Assembly: GCA_002205965.3 (NCBI GenBank)
Contig: NADL03000753.1
Span: 806,001 to 870,000, forward strand
Source: Kappaphycus alvarezii
Taxonomy: Eukaryota > Rhodophyta > Florideophyceae > Gigartinales > Solieriaceae
Length of the DNA: 64,000 nucleotides
Reading direction: 5' to 3'
The notes beneath the pieces are model-generated. The model was not told the origin of the DNA and did not search any database. It saw only the letters and a program-made list of their open reading frames with translations. Position 1 is the stretch's first letter; every line of letters begins with the position of its first letter. Both the position numbers and the translations under genes were made by a program. Positions 20,359 through 33,400 of the stretch are shown here, piece by piece.

Positions 20359-21822
20359 GAAATTGGGGAAGTGAAGGAGAGTACATAAACTATCATTTCA
20401 ATTTACCTCTGGACAATGAGGATGCAGATTGGAGAAAATGCTGTGTCCAACGTCTATGTTACCGGGGAAAATATTTTTTGACAATAAAATGATACCAGAT
20501 TTATGCTCCTGGATGGAAAAGTTTTATAATTTGGTGTTATTCTCGTCTACTTTTGACTCAAGATTTCTAAAAGCATAATTTTTAATTGAAACACCGGGTG
20601 AACGGCGAAGTACTAGTTAATTAGAAAATAATCTTTTTCGACTATTAGGCCGACTTGCTCGGGTGATCTTGTAGATGTCGATATCGGAAATCTATTTACG
20701 CAATTACTCAATTAAATTTTAATGTAGGACGTTGGTAACATTGAAGACGTGGTTCAATCGTTTTGTACATGGATGTGAAAAGAAAAAAAACAAAGCGCAA
20801 GGGATGAGGAGATAATAATAAAGTTTCCGAAAATCACTTTCACCGATAACTCGTGACCCGGTATAGACTTTTGCGGGCCCTGACCTTATCTTGGGCTGTG
20901 TTTTGTCGTTCGACACGACAATGATGGTATGAAGCCTATATATACATATTCTAATCACTCTTTTCAAGATTGTATGCTGGCTTCGGCGCGGCTTAAGCAA
21001 GACGCAGCTTGGCTATGAGGAGGCTAATTTCGCCTAACCTCGCCGGTTACCGTTGTCGAAGGGGTCTTTCTCACTTTTTTGTAGCCCATAACAACTAATA
21101 GGTTGGCTCTTGCTTCCAAAAAGACGCCGCGATCCAAGGTCAAAGCTTGAGATGCCCTGAGCAAAGGATAGACTCGGGCCTACTTTCGGAGCTCACCTGC
21201 TGGGCTTCCTGTCGTAGTCTGCCCCTACGACTTTCGCAGACAGGGATTGAAATCCTTAAGTCTGGGTATCTTCCAAGGGGAAGAAGTAAGTAAATGAGAG
21301 GCGAACTTTGATCAAACTCTTACTAATAAGTAAAAGGTGATTCATAAAGTTAAATGTCGCCCCAGTTCCTAACGAAAAGTTTAAAGGTAGTCGAGCTCTA
21401 GATTAACCTTTAAATTACAATACTAAGCACGAAGGAACTTAAATTAAACTAGAATCTCGCCGAGGCGTGACTGGAAATCTATGTTCCTAATGTGGTCACA
21501 TTTAAACTACTGTACTACCTAAAAATGTAAATTAAACGTGTCTATTATTCCGTTATTAGTTTTTATACCTTTGCTGATGCACTCCACCAACGGAAAAGTT
21601 TTCGTCAGCATTCCATTATTTCTCCTAAACTATCTCAAACGTTTTTCACAAAATAAAGAAAGGATAGAACACTGAAAATCGAAACTTTCTTTTGAAAAAA
21701 TGACTGGAAGGCTAATCGTATCCATTAGTAAAACATTATTTAAGATTTTTTGGTAATCAGATTTTGAAATATTTTTTCACGATGTACTTGAAACTAGTAA
21801 CAAAATTCTTCTCTAATTCTCG
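20359..21822. other. AT-rich stretch with a short GC-richer island
   Basis: An island at about 20980-21260 has higher G+C than its surroundings and several short inverted segments. It might be a SINE-like insertion, but no A/B box pair could be defended. The rest holds nothing recognisable. Confidence 0.3.
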
Positions 21823-21829
21823 TATAAAA
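21823..21829 (+). promoter_or_regulatory. TATA box of the secreted-protein ORF
   Basis: TATAAAA sits 40 bases before the ATG at 21869, at a fitting distance for a short 5' leader. Confidence 0.45.
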
Positions 21830-21868
21830 TGCTATTTTTGATCAATTAGCATTTTGAAGTCAAGAGAA

Positions 21869-22252
21869 ATGTCTAAAGGTCTGAATTCTATCCTTGTTTT
21901 CATTCTGGTTGCATCCGTTTTTGCTGTCCCTCCTCAGTTGGAGGATATTTATAAAAGCTTTCCCATTGCTCCAAGTAATACACTGGGTAGTAAAACCTCC
22001 TGCAGAGAGATCTGTTCGAGAAGTTTTAGAGAAGAAATCTCAAAATGCGTATGTTATGCAGCGTATCAGATATTATTTCCATTGCCTGCAGAAACCAGAA
22101 TTTATTATATAGCTTATTGCAGGATAGTCTACGGTTTCAATTTGCTTCAAGGTATCGGCGATCCGTGTAAAAGATTCACTGAAAATGGAAATTTTAAGTT
22201 TGTGAATCTCCTTATTGCTATTCAAAAGGTTAGAATTTTTTGTCAATGTTAG
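21869..22252 (+). CDS. predicted secreted cysteine-rich small protein
   Basis: 127 codons from the ATG at 21869. A typical signal peptide opens it: MSKG, then a hydrophobic core NSILVFILVASVFAV with a likely cut after VFA. The mature part has eight cysteines (SCREIC, KCVC, AYCR, DPCK, FCQC), enough for four disulfides, and no membrane segment. A TATA box lies 40 bp upstream. A possible intron (GTTAGA at 22229, pyrimidine-rich TTTTTTCAG ending at 22408, 180 bases) would replace VRIFCQC by LQNEMWIR, ending at 22435; both ends are plausible. No family was recognised, so function is open: secreted effector, defence peptide or cell-wall protein are guesses. It stands alone in gene-poor AT-rich DNA. 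Confidence 0.5.
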   Translation: MSKGLNSILVFILVASVFAVPPQLEDIYKSFPIAPSNTLGSKTSCREICSRSFREEISKCVCYAAYQILFPLPAETRIYYIAYCRIVYGFNLLQGIGDPCKRFTENGNFKFVNLLIAIQKVRIFCQC

Positions 22253-25200
22253 GTATATTGATAATATCTGAAATATTAGAAAATTTTTATTACAAATGCA
22301 GTGCCTAGTAATGCCTGCTGTGGACGAAGTAGATAATTAAAAATAGACTGCTTTCTAAATTCCCCAAAACTTGAAAAACTAGGAGAAAGTTTAACTATCT
22401 TTTTTCAGCTACAAAATGAGATGTGGATTCGATAGAAAATATTGCTAGTTAAACTTTAATGTTAAAGTAAAATGGTTCGTAATTGTAATATTTTACACTC
22501 TTAATTTTTCATGGACACATTCCATATTATGTTCTTGAACCGGAAAACGTATTTTATATGAAATAAAATCCTTCTATACTAGTATTTTTATTTCAAAAAA
22601 ATTAGATTTACACATTACAATTCATCCAATTCTTTGCTCGAACGTCTTTATAATATTTAGATTTCGAAACAAAAATGTTCGCTGTGAACTCCTTTTCATT
22701 TTCTTTTTGGTACAGAAAGAACTATTACAGCAGTTAATTGGAAAGAATTTGTACGCATTTTCATGGTGCTCTTTTCGGACGGCGTTCGCTTTTGCTATAA
22801 GAATAATATAAATTACTCTAATGATTCACTCCCTTGATAGCGGTCAAATTCATACGAAAGGTTCAGGAATAGTAGTAGATTTCTGATGTATTGCAATTCA
22901 ACGTTTTCGGCCCAATTTTAAAGTTGCAGACTCAAAATTGCGGCTAATATTTTGCAGGTAACTCTTCGGAATTTAGATTATATCTGCTATGCGATGACGA
23001 AACGGGCCTTCTAGGAATATTCATTTCCAATAAAAGGTGAGATTAAGTTTAAATGCTCCCTTTTGTTTTTCTGGTTGAAAATGGAGTTACATAAACATAT
23101 TATTGTATTAAAGAAGATTATTTTCCAGTCTTAGGTATGGGCTTCAAAAGTTTGGTCGCGTACTGATTTGTGATATTTTTGAATACTGGAAGAGAGGTTC
23201 AAAATGTTTAATACGGAACATGATATCATTTCAAGGTCAAAAATTTTTTTTGTCATTCTTCCCTTTATATAAAAGGAAATAAGTGCTGTAAATAATTGAA
23301 TTGTGGCAGTTCATGTGAAAAAATTACAAATTTTAGTAATGTAACAAAATTAAAACTGCTGAATGTCAGAATATTTTATTGAATATCTCAGTCTGCGAAA
23401 CGAGATTGATTTTTAATTTATTTCTTGGATTTATTATGCTCAAATTATTTACCGATTTCAAGTAAATGGAATCATTAAAATTATAAGGAAAATTTTGAAT
23501 GCATATAACTGTAACCGTACCGTGAGTTTTTACTAGACTGCGTTCCGCTTTATCATATGTAGCATTTTTTCATTTATATCCTCTATCGTATTTTTTAATC
23601 CGTTCTTTGAAGAGATGTTTTACACATTTCGGTATTTTTCCTCAAGTGTACTATTGATTCTTCCACATAGTCTGGAGACAGTTATTGACTCTATTACTCT
23701 TCTAGCTTAAAGGTAGTTTCGTCAGGCATCAGTTGATATTCATTTCCATGATAATGTATCTGATATAGACTTGTATGTTACTGAAATTTCTAGGTTCATA
23801 CGTAATTTTTCAAGAAACTTGTTCAGAATCGTTGAATGGCATTAAAATTGTGAAAATATTCTCAAGAAGTTTCAGGTAGATCTCCGCAATTCTTTCATTG
23901 GACTGGAAAATAGTTAAATGTTTCATTTAATCGATTATACAGAATGTTTAACTGTACTAATAGAAAATTTCATACCTATTTGTATTCAATATTACCTCTA
24001 TACAATTTTCCCTAATCTAAAGCATCCATTTGTATATGTACAGGACCTTCTGAAGAATTTCTTAGTCTCATAATATCTTTCGTCATCTACAATAACCAAA
24101 ACAGTGGTTTAGTTTAGTCCGTTAGTACTCAGTAGCATTCTGGGTGCACAACATGCTTCCTGACTGGATATTGAAGACCATTCTTGGCACTTATCTTCAC
24201 TGACGACTTATTTAAAAGCTACTTCCTCTAACACCATGGTTCGAATACAAAATTAATCTGAGAAAAAAACAAAAAGTTAGTATTTAATGTATGGATTGCA
24301 TTAAAAAAGACATAATGGCGAAATTCTGTCAATGATGTGGTATTTATATTCGCTTTATTGATGTTAAAATTGAGATACAGGAGATTTTTGTATTATCAAA
24401 TATCTGATCATGCAATGGCATTAAAATTGACCTGAGGGCATACCTAGAGATAAATTTTGATGGAAAATTGTTCGTTTGTCCGATTATTGTTAGCAATGCT
24501 ACTGAATTACTTTCTGTCCGCACATTAAAAACCTCAAGTGAATGAAAAGCTTCTTTTTCCAAAATTTTTACCTCTTGTAAGTAAAATTATACAAATGGCG
24601 GATATGCTCGTTTTTGCTACATGGTGTTTCGGATGGAAAAGGTGTAGTACGTACTAATATAGCTTGTACGATACGGGATGGTATTTTACTTTACAGTAAA
24701 ATAATTCCCGCATTACACATGTGAGTTTCCTATGCAGCCGAGGGCGCTAGGCTTATTTGCATACAGGGATGTACAGTAATATACAAAGAGCCCAATTAAT
24801 CTACCGCATACCATAAAAGACGCCTTTTGTAGACGGCCTATGGACTATCACGCCAAGGACATGTATCTCTTTACTCTTTTTTTAACTTCAAGCATAATTA
24901 TCGCCTGCAGGTATTTGGTCTCGTATCTACCAACCGTGCATAAAACCAAGAAAAAGGGACCAATAATACATATTGTAGATACAGAGATCCGCAACCTGAT
25001 ATTAAAATACATAACAATCGGGCATTTGCACCCTAGAAATTTGATCCAGCAAAAACTAACCGAAGTAAGAGGACGATATTAGACAAAATTTCATATATTG
25101 ATCTATAGATGGATCAATATCGAGGTAGCTCAAGCCCCCTAACGCACAGCAAGGATTACGCAGACTTATCTAAAACAAAACCCAAGCAGTAAGTAAATAT

Positions 25201-27200
25201 AATCAAGCGCAAGGCATATTCCGTGATCCGGCAACCTAGATCGTCATACGAAAGCGAATCAATGAGATAGAAAAGCCAAATTACGAGAACCCATTTCAGG
25301 CCTAGTTATCCAGAGTCATATCGAACAACTGAAAGAAGACCGCGAGCGAAATCAATCTAGCATGGCTGCACGGGCGACAATTTTTATTCAAGTGTATATG
25401 CACCAGCAATACATGATTTCTCTAGAGACTATCAGTCATGAATTATTGGGCCAAATATCATCTAAAGCACCCCCTAACGGGAAAACCACCAGCTTCAGAC
25501 CAGGTAACCAAGGAGTAAAATGAAAAAAACTCGAAAAAATTCAGAATTATCACATCAAATATATAACCCAATGAACTCATGAAACTTTCTCCAGTATTAC
25601 CACAATCAACACTTCATGACATACTTAACATATTAGAGATAAAATATACCTCGAAACTCCACCTCCAAGTGACTGTGAGCGGAATAAAAATTCAATGGGC
25701 AAAAATTTCAAGATTATGCAGACTATAGATGACTGAATAGATGCTCAGATGGCTATCATACAGGACAAGATCACTTCCGAGATGCTAAAGATGGGAAAGG
25801 AAGAGCCAATTGTCGATTGCATTCGTGGAGTGCTCCGTAATCATTATAAATTAGCACAGAAAGTCACATTCCTCGTACTTATGCAGCTAAAATCCAAATT
25901 ACGCCCCGTGATGTCAAGAGGCGACCATTAGTTGTGCCAAATTGAGCATGGAAAAATCGATCCGTAGCCTTGACTTAGCCAATGGTGTTACCTTTACAAA
26001 TCATGGGGCAGCTACACCACTACCTAGTGCGTGCGCCATGGCTTTCCTAGGCCAACCAATTACAGACTCGGGTCGCAGTCGAATACTGAGCGCCAAAGGG
26101 TACGATATCTGGCGCACATAGGGACTAACAGGCACCTTCACTGGCCAATTGACCAAACAGGAGGCACATCTTGCAGATGTAAAGTCCCATGTTACGCCTT
26201 ACACGTCTTAGAAAAGATAATTAGTGTGATAAACATCATTCTCCCGCAAAGCGCTACACCAAGCATCAGTACGGCACGTACAAAAGCACAAATTGTTACC
26301 AGATGACAGAATGGCACCGATCACTACAGAAACTGGACCTCCCTAACCAAATATAGTCAAAGGGAAACTTAAGCTGACAAAGGTATTTAAAACGCCAAAA
26401 TGCACCGAAGACTTATTGTAAGTGCTTCACACTGCAGCGACCAATAACTGAAACTGATTAATTGTATTAGATCTTAATTTGGAGTGGACTGTGCCTCTTT
26501 CTGCACATACGGATCCTCCCAGTGTTATTTTTATGTTCCATGATCACAATTTTCCTTTACATGCAACTGTAGGCTTGGAGGGAGAGACAATGACAACCTC
26601 TGAATTTGTCGGGCCTTCTTTCATCACTGGCAATGCGAAAATTATTCAAGGAATGTAAAACCGCGAATTTCAAGGCAAAATGACCAAGGAGATTGCTCTG
26701 CAGCCGTCTCCATAGATAATAATTTTCAACATCAATGCACTCCCACAGAAACATAAAACAGCAGAGACCTGTAATACTCTCGAAACGGAACAGAACAAAC
26801 CAGCTGTATATCCCAGCAATCTCCAAAACATCCCGCATCGGTTAATTAAACGTCGCGTGACACTGCATGTATGGCACCTAAGCCCCAATCATGTGAGCAA
26901 AAAACATATTGTTGACGTTTATACGCGAGATGTGGGTGTTAAGCGCACACGAGCAGATTTGGGTAGAACTTTCGTTGAAACCGTGGTTGAGGCTGGCTTA
27001 GTAAAGCCGGCCGCTCCAAACCAGGGTTTATATTAAACTAGAGATAGCTATGTACTGAAGGGAAATGTAGTGTACCAATAGCGAATTCAAAGGTTCTCCC
27101 GTGAAACAGCCCTGAAGGACTAACATACTTTGGGTTCAGTTTGCGTAATCCGGCCGTATTATTCGAGTGAAAATTTCTTTGTTAATAGCCGAACCTTATC
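22253..27200. other. AT-rich gene-poor stretch with small unassigned ORFs
   Basis: From 22.25 to 24.8 kb nothing is recognisable. At 24840-25082 (+) an 80-codon frame has a hydrophobic start and then KTKKKGPIIHIVD with a helix-turn-helix look, followed at 25749-25931 (+) and 26031-26306 (+) by further open frames; together they could be a decayed transposon, but no catalytic motif was found. An inverted repeat ATATTGATC/GATCAATAT lies at 25095-25120. No RNA gene was seen. Confidence 0.35.
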
Positions 27201-27249
27201 AACAACCTTGAAAGAATCCACTTTCAAGGTTGGACTCATTGGATGTTCG

Positions 27250-29570
27250 AATTTGATTCTGGGCTTTCCTTAACGCTTCTCGCGTATATTTTAGGAAACC
27301 TGCTGCCGCTGGATTATCTGATGCCAAAACATCCTACGGTAATGTTCTTGGTTGAAGTCTATATTTGAGGAATAATGGTGAGAAATTTGTGGTTACATTC
27401 ACAGAGAGGAGTTGTAAGCAATTTCAAAGTCTACCAGGTGGTTATTCCAATCTCATTTGTCATTTCCTCTACTTTCCTGCTCATTTTCTCGAATTTACAT
27501 CAGTCTGTGGGTGGTATACAATAGAGGGGGATATTTTGATCCCAGTAGAGCAAAGAGCTTTGTCCAAAACTTGCTCAGTAAAATGAGATCTTTGTCACAT
27601 ACTATATTCTCTGGTAATCCATGGTGTCTGTATACATGATTATTGAACAGCAGAGCAGTTTCAGGAGCTTCTGTGTTTGATTTTTTGGTACTATTCCGAT
27701 CATCTTAGAAAGTCTGTATACGACTGTCAACACGCCGTTGTTCCCATCTTCCGACTTTGGGATAGGTTTGATGAAACCCATGGTTATGTGGGTCCTTTTG
27801 GTTTTCGGTGGTTCTAGTGCTTGAAAAAGACCTACGGGTTTCTTATTTGTTGCTTTCTTTCTCTCAAATTGGCAGGAAAGAACTTACCGGATTATATCCG
27901 ATCTTAAAATTTTCAAATAGAACTTTGGTGATATTCTGTTTATCGTTTTGCTTATTCCTAGATGTACCGTTTTAAGCGTAAAATGATAGTCATGCAGGAG
28001 CTTCACTCTAAAGTTTTCCCTCTGGCACAAATATCTTCTTGCTTCTAAGCAGAAGCATCCCTCGACGACAAAAGGAATTTTCGGGTGCTTATATTGAGAT
28101 TTGAGGTTCTCATCCTTACCATAATCTTCTGTGCCCCACTAACTCAGTGTTTCTGAATAATATGGTCAAAATATTATTGAATTCTGAGGAGTTTTTGGTG
28201 ATAACGTAACATTCTTGGAGTAATGAATGTTACAGTGATCAGGTGACGGCGCATCTTGTGGTTGCCTCGATAGTCGATCCGCCATTACATTTGATTCTCA
28301 TGAGATTGGGATTATCTTGAAGTCGAAATTAATTATTCTTTCTAGCTATCTCACTTGTCTCGGCGATACATTTTCTTGGGTTTCTAGCTATCTTTGGGGA
28401 TAGCGGTCCGAGTGAAAGGTGAATGAATTACCGCGAAGGTAGGATATCCAACACTTGAGGGAATCTACAATGGCCCGAACATCCCTTTCATGGGCCATTA
28501 ATATTCCTGGATGCAAAAGAAATCGTTTCTTTAGAATATACTTCTTTCTGGTTCAACATTGCGCCAATTGAATACTGTGATGCATCTGTGGTTATGACTA
28601 TAGGCTGTTTAGCGTCGAAATTTCTGAGAACCCGTGCACTACAAAGTGTTTGCTTAAGTACTTTGAAGACATCATCTTGGGCGCGGGTCAATTGGAAATT
28701 GACTTGCTTTGTAAATTCTGTCAGAAGTTTAGAAAACATTGAACAGATTTTATGAATCTCCGGAAGTAATTGACAAAAACAAGAAAAGAATGTACTTGTT
28801 GCTTATTTTTTGGTATCTACCTTTCCATGACAGTACTTATCTTATTTGTATCAACAGAAATTCCGCTTTAGGAAATGGTATGTTCTGGTTACTTTACTTC
28901 TGTAACTCCCAAAACACATTTAAACAATATTAAAGTCAACTTTTCTCTTCTGAGGATTTCCAGTGCAACCTGAATATGATCCAAGTGATCGTTCTATTTC
29001 TTACTTTAGATGAGAATGTAATCCAGTTAGAAGATCCAAATTAGTCGAGTTTTTCTTTGAAATTTTCACTCATTGGGTTCATCAAAGTTTCTAGGACATT
29101 TGCGAGCCCAAACTGCAGAACAAGAAATTCAAAGTGCCCGTACCTTGTTCGAAAAGCAGTAGGAGGGACTCAATCTTCGTCCATCCTAATCTGATGATAT
29201 ACAGATCTAAGGAAAAATTTTCTGAATTATTTTTCTCCTTTCAGCTCGTCTAAAATATCGTCATTTCGAAGTAATAGATAATTTTTTTCGCAGTAAGCCG
29301 ATTTAAGGCTCTGTATTCAACATAAATCCGTACACTATTATCCATTTTGCTCAAGAAGAGAATAGGGGCTCCCTAAGGGGATTTTATTGATCCGATAAAC
29401 TTATCTTTCAGTCGCTCGTCCAAATATTTTCGGAGTTATGGAATCTCTCCGTCAGAAAGTCTATATAGACCCTTTTTCTGTAGTTTTGTTCATTCCTTTA
29501 ATCCTATTTCAAAGTCCTGTTTGTGGTCTTGGTTTTAATTATGCTAGCGGTAAAAACACCTTGGCTTCAG
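27250..29570 (-). mobile_element. Ty3/gypsy LTR-retrotransposon fossil (RT, RNase H, integrase)
   Basis: Minus strand, in pol order: reverse transcriptase start (GAPILFLSKMDNSVR and YRALNRL, about 29370-29300), RNase H (VITTDASQYSIGAML and TISFASRNINGP, 28630-28488), and integrase (THITMGFIKPIPKS and VYRLSKMIG, about 27800-27700). No gag, clear LTRs or target duplication could be identified. It is broken with many breaks and looks old: it has taken on the AT-rich composition of its surroundings. Confidence 0.8.
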
Positions 29571-30410
29571 CGTCCAAAATGAGGTCTACCCAGCTATTCA
29601 GCGTGGAAGTAATGGTTGAGCGGAGAAAGACCGCATTACCTTTTCCTCCTTCCTTTTACTTTCTTTTCTGTCGCTGTGGCTGCGGCGACAAGCTATTTAT
29701 CTGGCTCGAGGTGTTATTGTACCAGTCGAGCAAGCTCGAAATAGTCCGCAGCTGGCAATTTAGCTGGCTGGTTTCCTTACACCTGTATCCAACTATTCAC
29801 AGTACGTGCTTCCCTTCATGCTGTGACCTTGCACAACATCAGTGTAGGTCCTTCCTTCCACCACTTCAGATGCACGTTGTATACTTTGATAAACAATCTG
29901 CACCTTTGTGCAAGCTCGGACTAATCTATACCCACGCACATGTGACTGCCGAACACACACTTATCCCCGTGGTGCTTATACCGCCTCCACGTGGCGCATC
30001 TGTACAACAACCTGAATAAAACAGAGCCACCATAAAAATTCAATTGCGACAGTCCACTGTGCTGAGCGCCTGCATAACAATTACTGCAAAAATTGGGTAG
30101 TTGATTGCGCATGGCACGCGGCATGCAGTATGCCACTTTGTAGAAAATATACTATAGCGCCGTGCGCCCACACCTCCCCCTTTGTACCAGGTCGACCTCA
30201 CTGCTAAAATCCCCTCTGCAGTTGGTGGGGCATAGGTTTCGAGAATTTTCTGCTGGGAAAGGTGAGTTCAATTTAGCCATGATGTAATTTTATAAATTGC
30301 CGCGCAGGACGAAGTTGCAGCAAGCTGCTGCAAGTGAGTGCTAATCCGATGATGTATGATCGTGATTCTATCTTGTTGCATGTATTCGGAGCTTTCTTTA
30401 CATGATGGGT
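29571..30410. other. unassigned spacer between two retrotransposon fossils
   Basis: Composition returns to about half G+C. A plus-strand frame open from 29438 to 30019 overlaps the end of the gypsy fossil and has no family resemblance. LTR remnants of either neighbour may lie here, but no matching pair was found. Confidence 0.3.
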
Positions 30411-30468
30411 TGAGGGGTTAAGAAAGGGTCGGTTCAGGCTGAGGGGTTAAGAAAGGGTCGGTTCAGGC
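30411..30468. repeat. exact 29-bp tandem duplication
   Basis: A 29-base sequence starting TGAGGGGTTAAG and ending GGTTCAGGC is present twice with no spacer (30411-30439 and 30440-30468), at the 3' edge of the copia fossil. Confidence 0.9.
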
Positions 30469-33400
30469 ATGTCACTAAGGGACTGAATGGATTCCGAGTC
30501 CGGCTCGTGCCGCCCGCTATGTAGCACGTGGTCGAGTGTTAGCGCCGCCTCAACCCTCTTCTTGGTTAGCGCGTTGGCGAGATGAGTTTTGCCAGGAGTC
30601 CAGCGAATACAGTGTAGTGATGCAACATGGTATTCTTCCCTGATGCTAGCTAGCAACAACTTGTGTCTGGCTTCCTCTGGCTCCTTTAGAGTGTAGCACA
30701 AATGAAACACACATTTGGAATCGACCTCGAGCGTCTTCTTTGGCGGCCCTATAAATTCTTCCAAGACGGGCTTGAGGTGAGTAACATTATCAACAGCATC
30801 TGCCGCAGCTAACAGCTCCGCAGTGCTCGTGCTGCGGGCTACCTTCTTGCCAGCCTTGATACCCAGCTGATTGCGTGAACTGATGTGCCACTGCGTCTGA
30901 AGACGATGAAGCCTTCGCAAACGTTCGTCTTTTCTGTGATTTGGTGCATGGAAGCATCGGACATAACCTCTATCTGGAACGGTTCTGCTTGTGGTGGCTG
31001 GTAATTGATGAGCGCAGTCGTAGTTTTTGATGACGTGAGTGCAGTGTCTAGAGCACGGATGTGATGGAGCAGAAGATTCCCGGATTTTGTTGCAGCATCT
31101 GATGCAATGAAAGAAAAAACTTGGATAGTTAATCTGCCAATATATAGAAGTTTCCCAATCAAGGACTGATAGTCCGCGAGCTCAACTGTTGTCGCTTTCC
31201 TGTCGCCTCTGGTCATGATACTCATGCACGACTGTGTTGCTGATAATTTTTCCGTCAAATCAAGAGTAATTGAGCCAGATGGGAAATGCTCAAGCCGTGT
31301 GCCCATTATTTCGAGCTGGTCCGACTCGAGGCTGCCCACGTCAAATTATTTTTGAATAAAGGCCTCAAATTCTTCCACAATGTTCAGCGTCCTGGTGTAC
31401 GCATGATCGTCAACTTGGACAACTATAAGAAGGAATTCGGGGCCTCTATGGAGAAATAAAAGCACTTTTCGTGACTTGACTGTTTGGCCCCGAACTTCTT
31501 GGTCAATGCAGCATAAGAGGTGAAATACCAAAGTCGACCCGATTCGGTAAGGCCATACGCTGCAGTTAACAACAGCCACAAACCAGATGGATCATTTTCC
31601 TCGCGTGGTGGCCGCACGTATATGATCAGATTTAATCCCTTTGCCTGTAAATACGCAGCTTTGACATCCATCTTACTCACCTTCCATCCTTTTTCAACAG
31701 CAAGGGAAATCATCAATCTTAAACAATCAATATTTAGAGAAGGGGCATCGCCCCGAAGGTTGTCTTTTTCAAGGTCCTTGTGACACCACGGTACAATCCT
31801 GGCCTTTGGGGTGCCATTCGCTTCGCTTTGCGCTTATAGATTACGTGGGAACTGATTACATTGGCATCTGGTGGAACAATTCGCTTCGGAACTCTCTTGA
31901 ATGCTCATTTTTCGATCCATGAACTTCTTTCCTTAATGTATGACTCAGAACTTTCATCACACGACAGCTGGTTTTTGTTATGAACAGACTGATACGTCGC
32001 GTGGTGCAGTATCTTCGTTGAATCAATGTACTCTGACATGGTGAGACCGAATTCGGACTTGCTATCGTCCGAATCTTCATGAGCGGTAACCCCGCTCAAT
32101 TCAGGCTTTCGGGCTATAATGTCAGGTACAGCTTTAGAATCTGGATCAAACGACACCTGCCTTTACATTCGTTGTTCCTTGATAATTGCTTCTTTCGGAG
32201 CAGTGGCTTTGATCGTGAAAGTATCATCGCGGCTTCTGCGTAGCTTCCTTGAGGGTAGTTTACCAACGAAAGCTTCCGCTTCCAAGGCTACTTCCTGTAC
32301 TTCGCGATGGAGGCGAGTTCCTCGATGGTAATGAGCTGTTTCAATTGCGTCGTCGGAATCCTGTTGCCCATCGTGCTTTTTATTCGATCGTGAATTATTG
32401 GATAGTATTGGCGAAGTTTCCTCCGCGTCGCTTTCATCATCTATTCGCATTCCAATAATTGCTGGGGCCTTGCGTAGCCTGAATCGTACCCTGAATTTGT
32501 CCGCAGTTCTCACGCGACCATTGTAAGCAACGTCAATATCGTGCTCTCGCACGGTGATCACCATTGTAGGTCCAATAAATCCCTAGTCATCCCTCCAAAT
32601 GTATACTATTTCGCCGACGTTCACATTGACTGCCCTTCTAGTGGACGAATTAAGTGCTGCTTGCAGACGGCGCCGCTGTGCGTCAACTTCTACATCTTGG
32701 ATGGCTCCATGGGACCCTGGATTAAAAAATACCGCTGATATGCCGAGATCTTCCATATAATAACTCAAAAGAGGAAGCGTTGGAGTGACCCCGACATGTA
32801 TTCTTGTGGTACGTTGCAGCTGCGACGAGGTCGATTAGTTCCGTTCTCGGCTCGGCCCAGTTGAGGCGATTGAAAAAGCTGCGTAGAGTTCTGTTAGCCC
32901 TCTCAACGACTGGGTTGCCTTCTTGATTTTTGGAGGCTATTTTAACAAGGGTTGCGTTAACACTCTTGCATCAGTAGTTTATCTCGGATTTCTTTGTGTA
33001 TTTACACGATTTCTACTGGGTTATCAGAAAAAGAAGTGACTGGGGACCTTCAATCAATTCTTCCGGGCTCTCGGGCAGTTCACGGCAATTTTTTTCTTTC
33101 TGTCTGCACCAGAGACAATGAAATTCGCGCATGCATCTTTCACGTTCTGATTTTCCAAGCTTCTGTAAAATGAGAGTACTACTTTTTTGCCCCGTAATTA
33201 CTTCTATATTCCCGATTTTCATGGATACTGAACCTCTGTTTCCAGCAGAAGAGCTTCCATTTCCATTCTTTCCTCCATAAGACTTTGGCATGTTACTGGG
33301 TCCAGAACGCCGATAGGCCGATTCCACTCCTCGGCATCTCTCATGAGGTCGAAGAGGTTGACTTATTCTTTGAAGCACAGCAACTTCCAAATATAAGGCT

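Noticed and set aside
20980-21260. tRNA gene or tRNA-derived SINE
   Set aside because: A GGGATTGAAATCC stretch resembles a B box weakly, but no A box, cloverleaf or tail could be fitted.
24840-25082. Tc1/mariner-like helix-turn-helix ORF
   Set aside because: Only a vague KTKKKGPIIHIVD resemblance; no DDE motif follows within 1.5 kb.
29438-30019. 193-codon plus-strand ORF as a host gene
   Set aside because: Its first part is antisense to the gypsy RT, and the rest has no family resemblance or clear start context.
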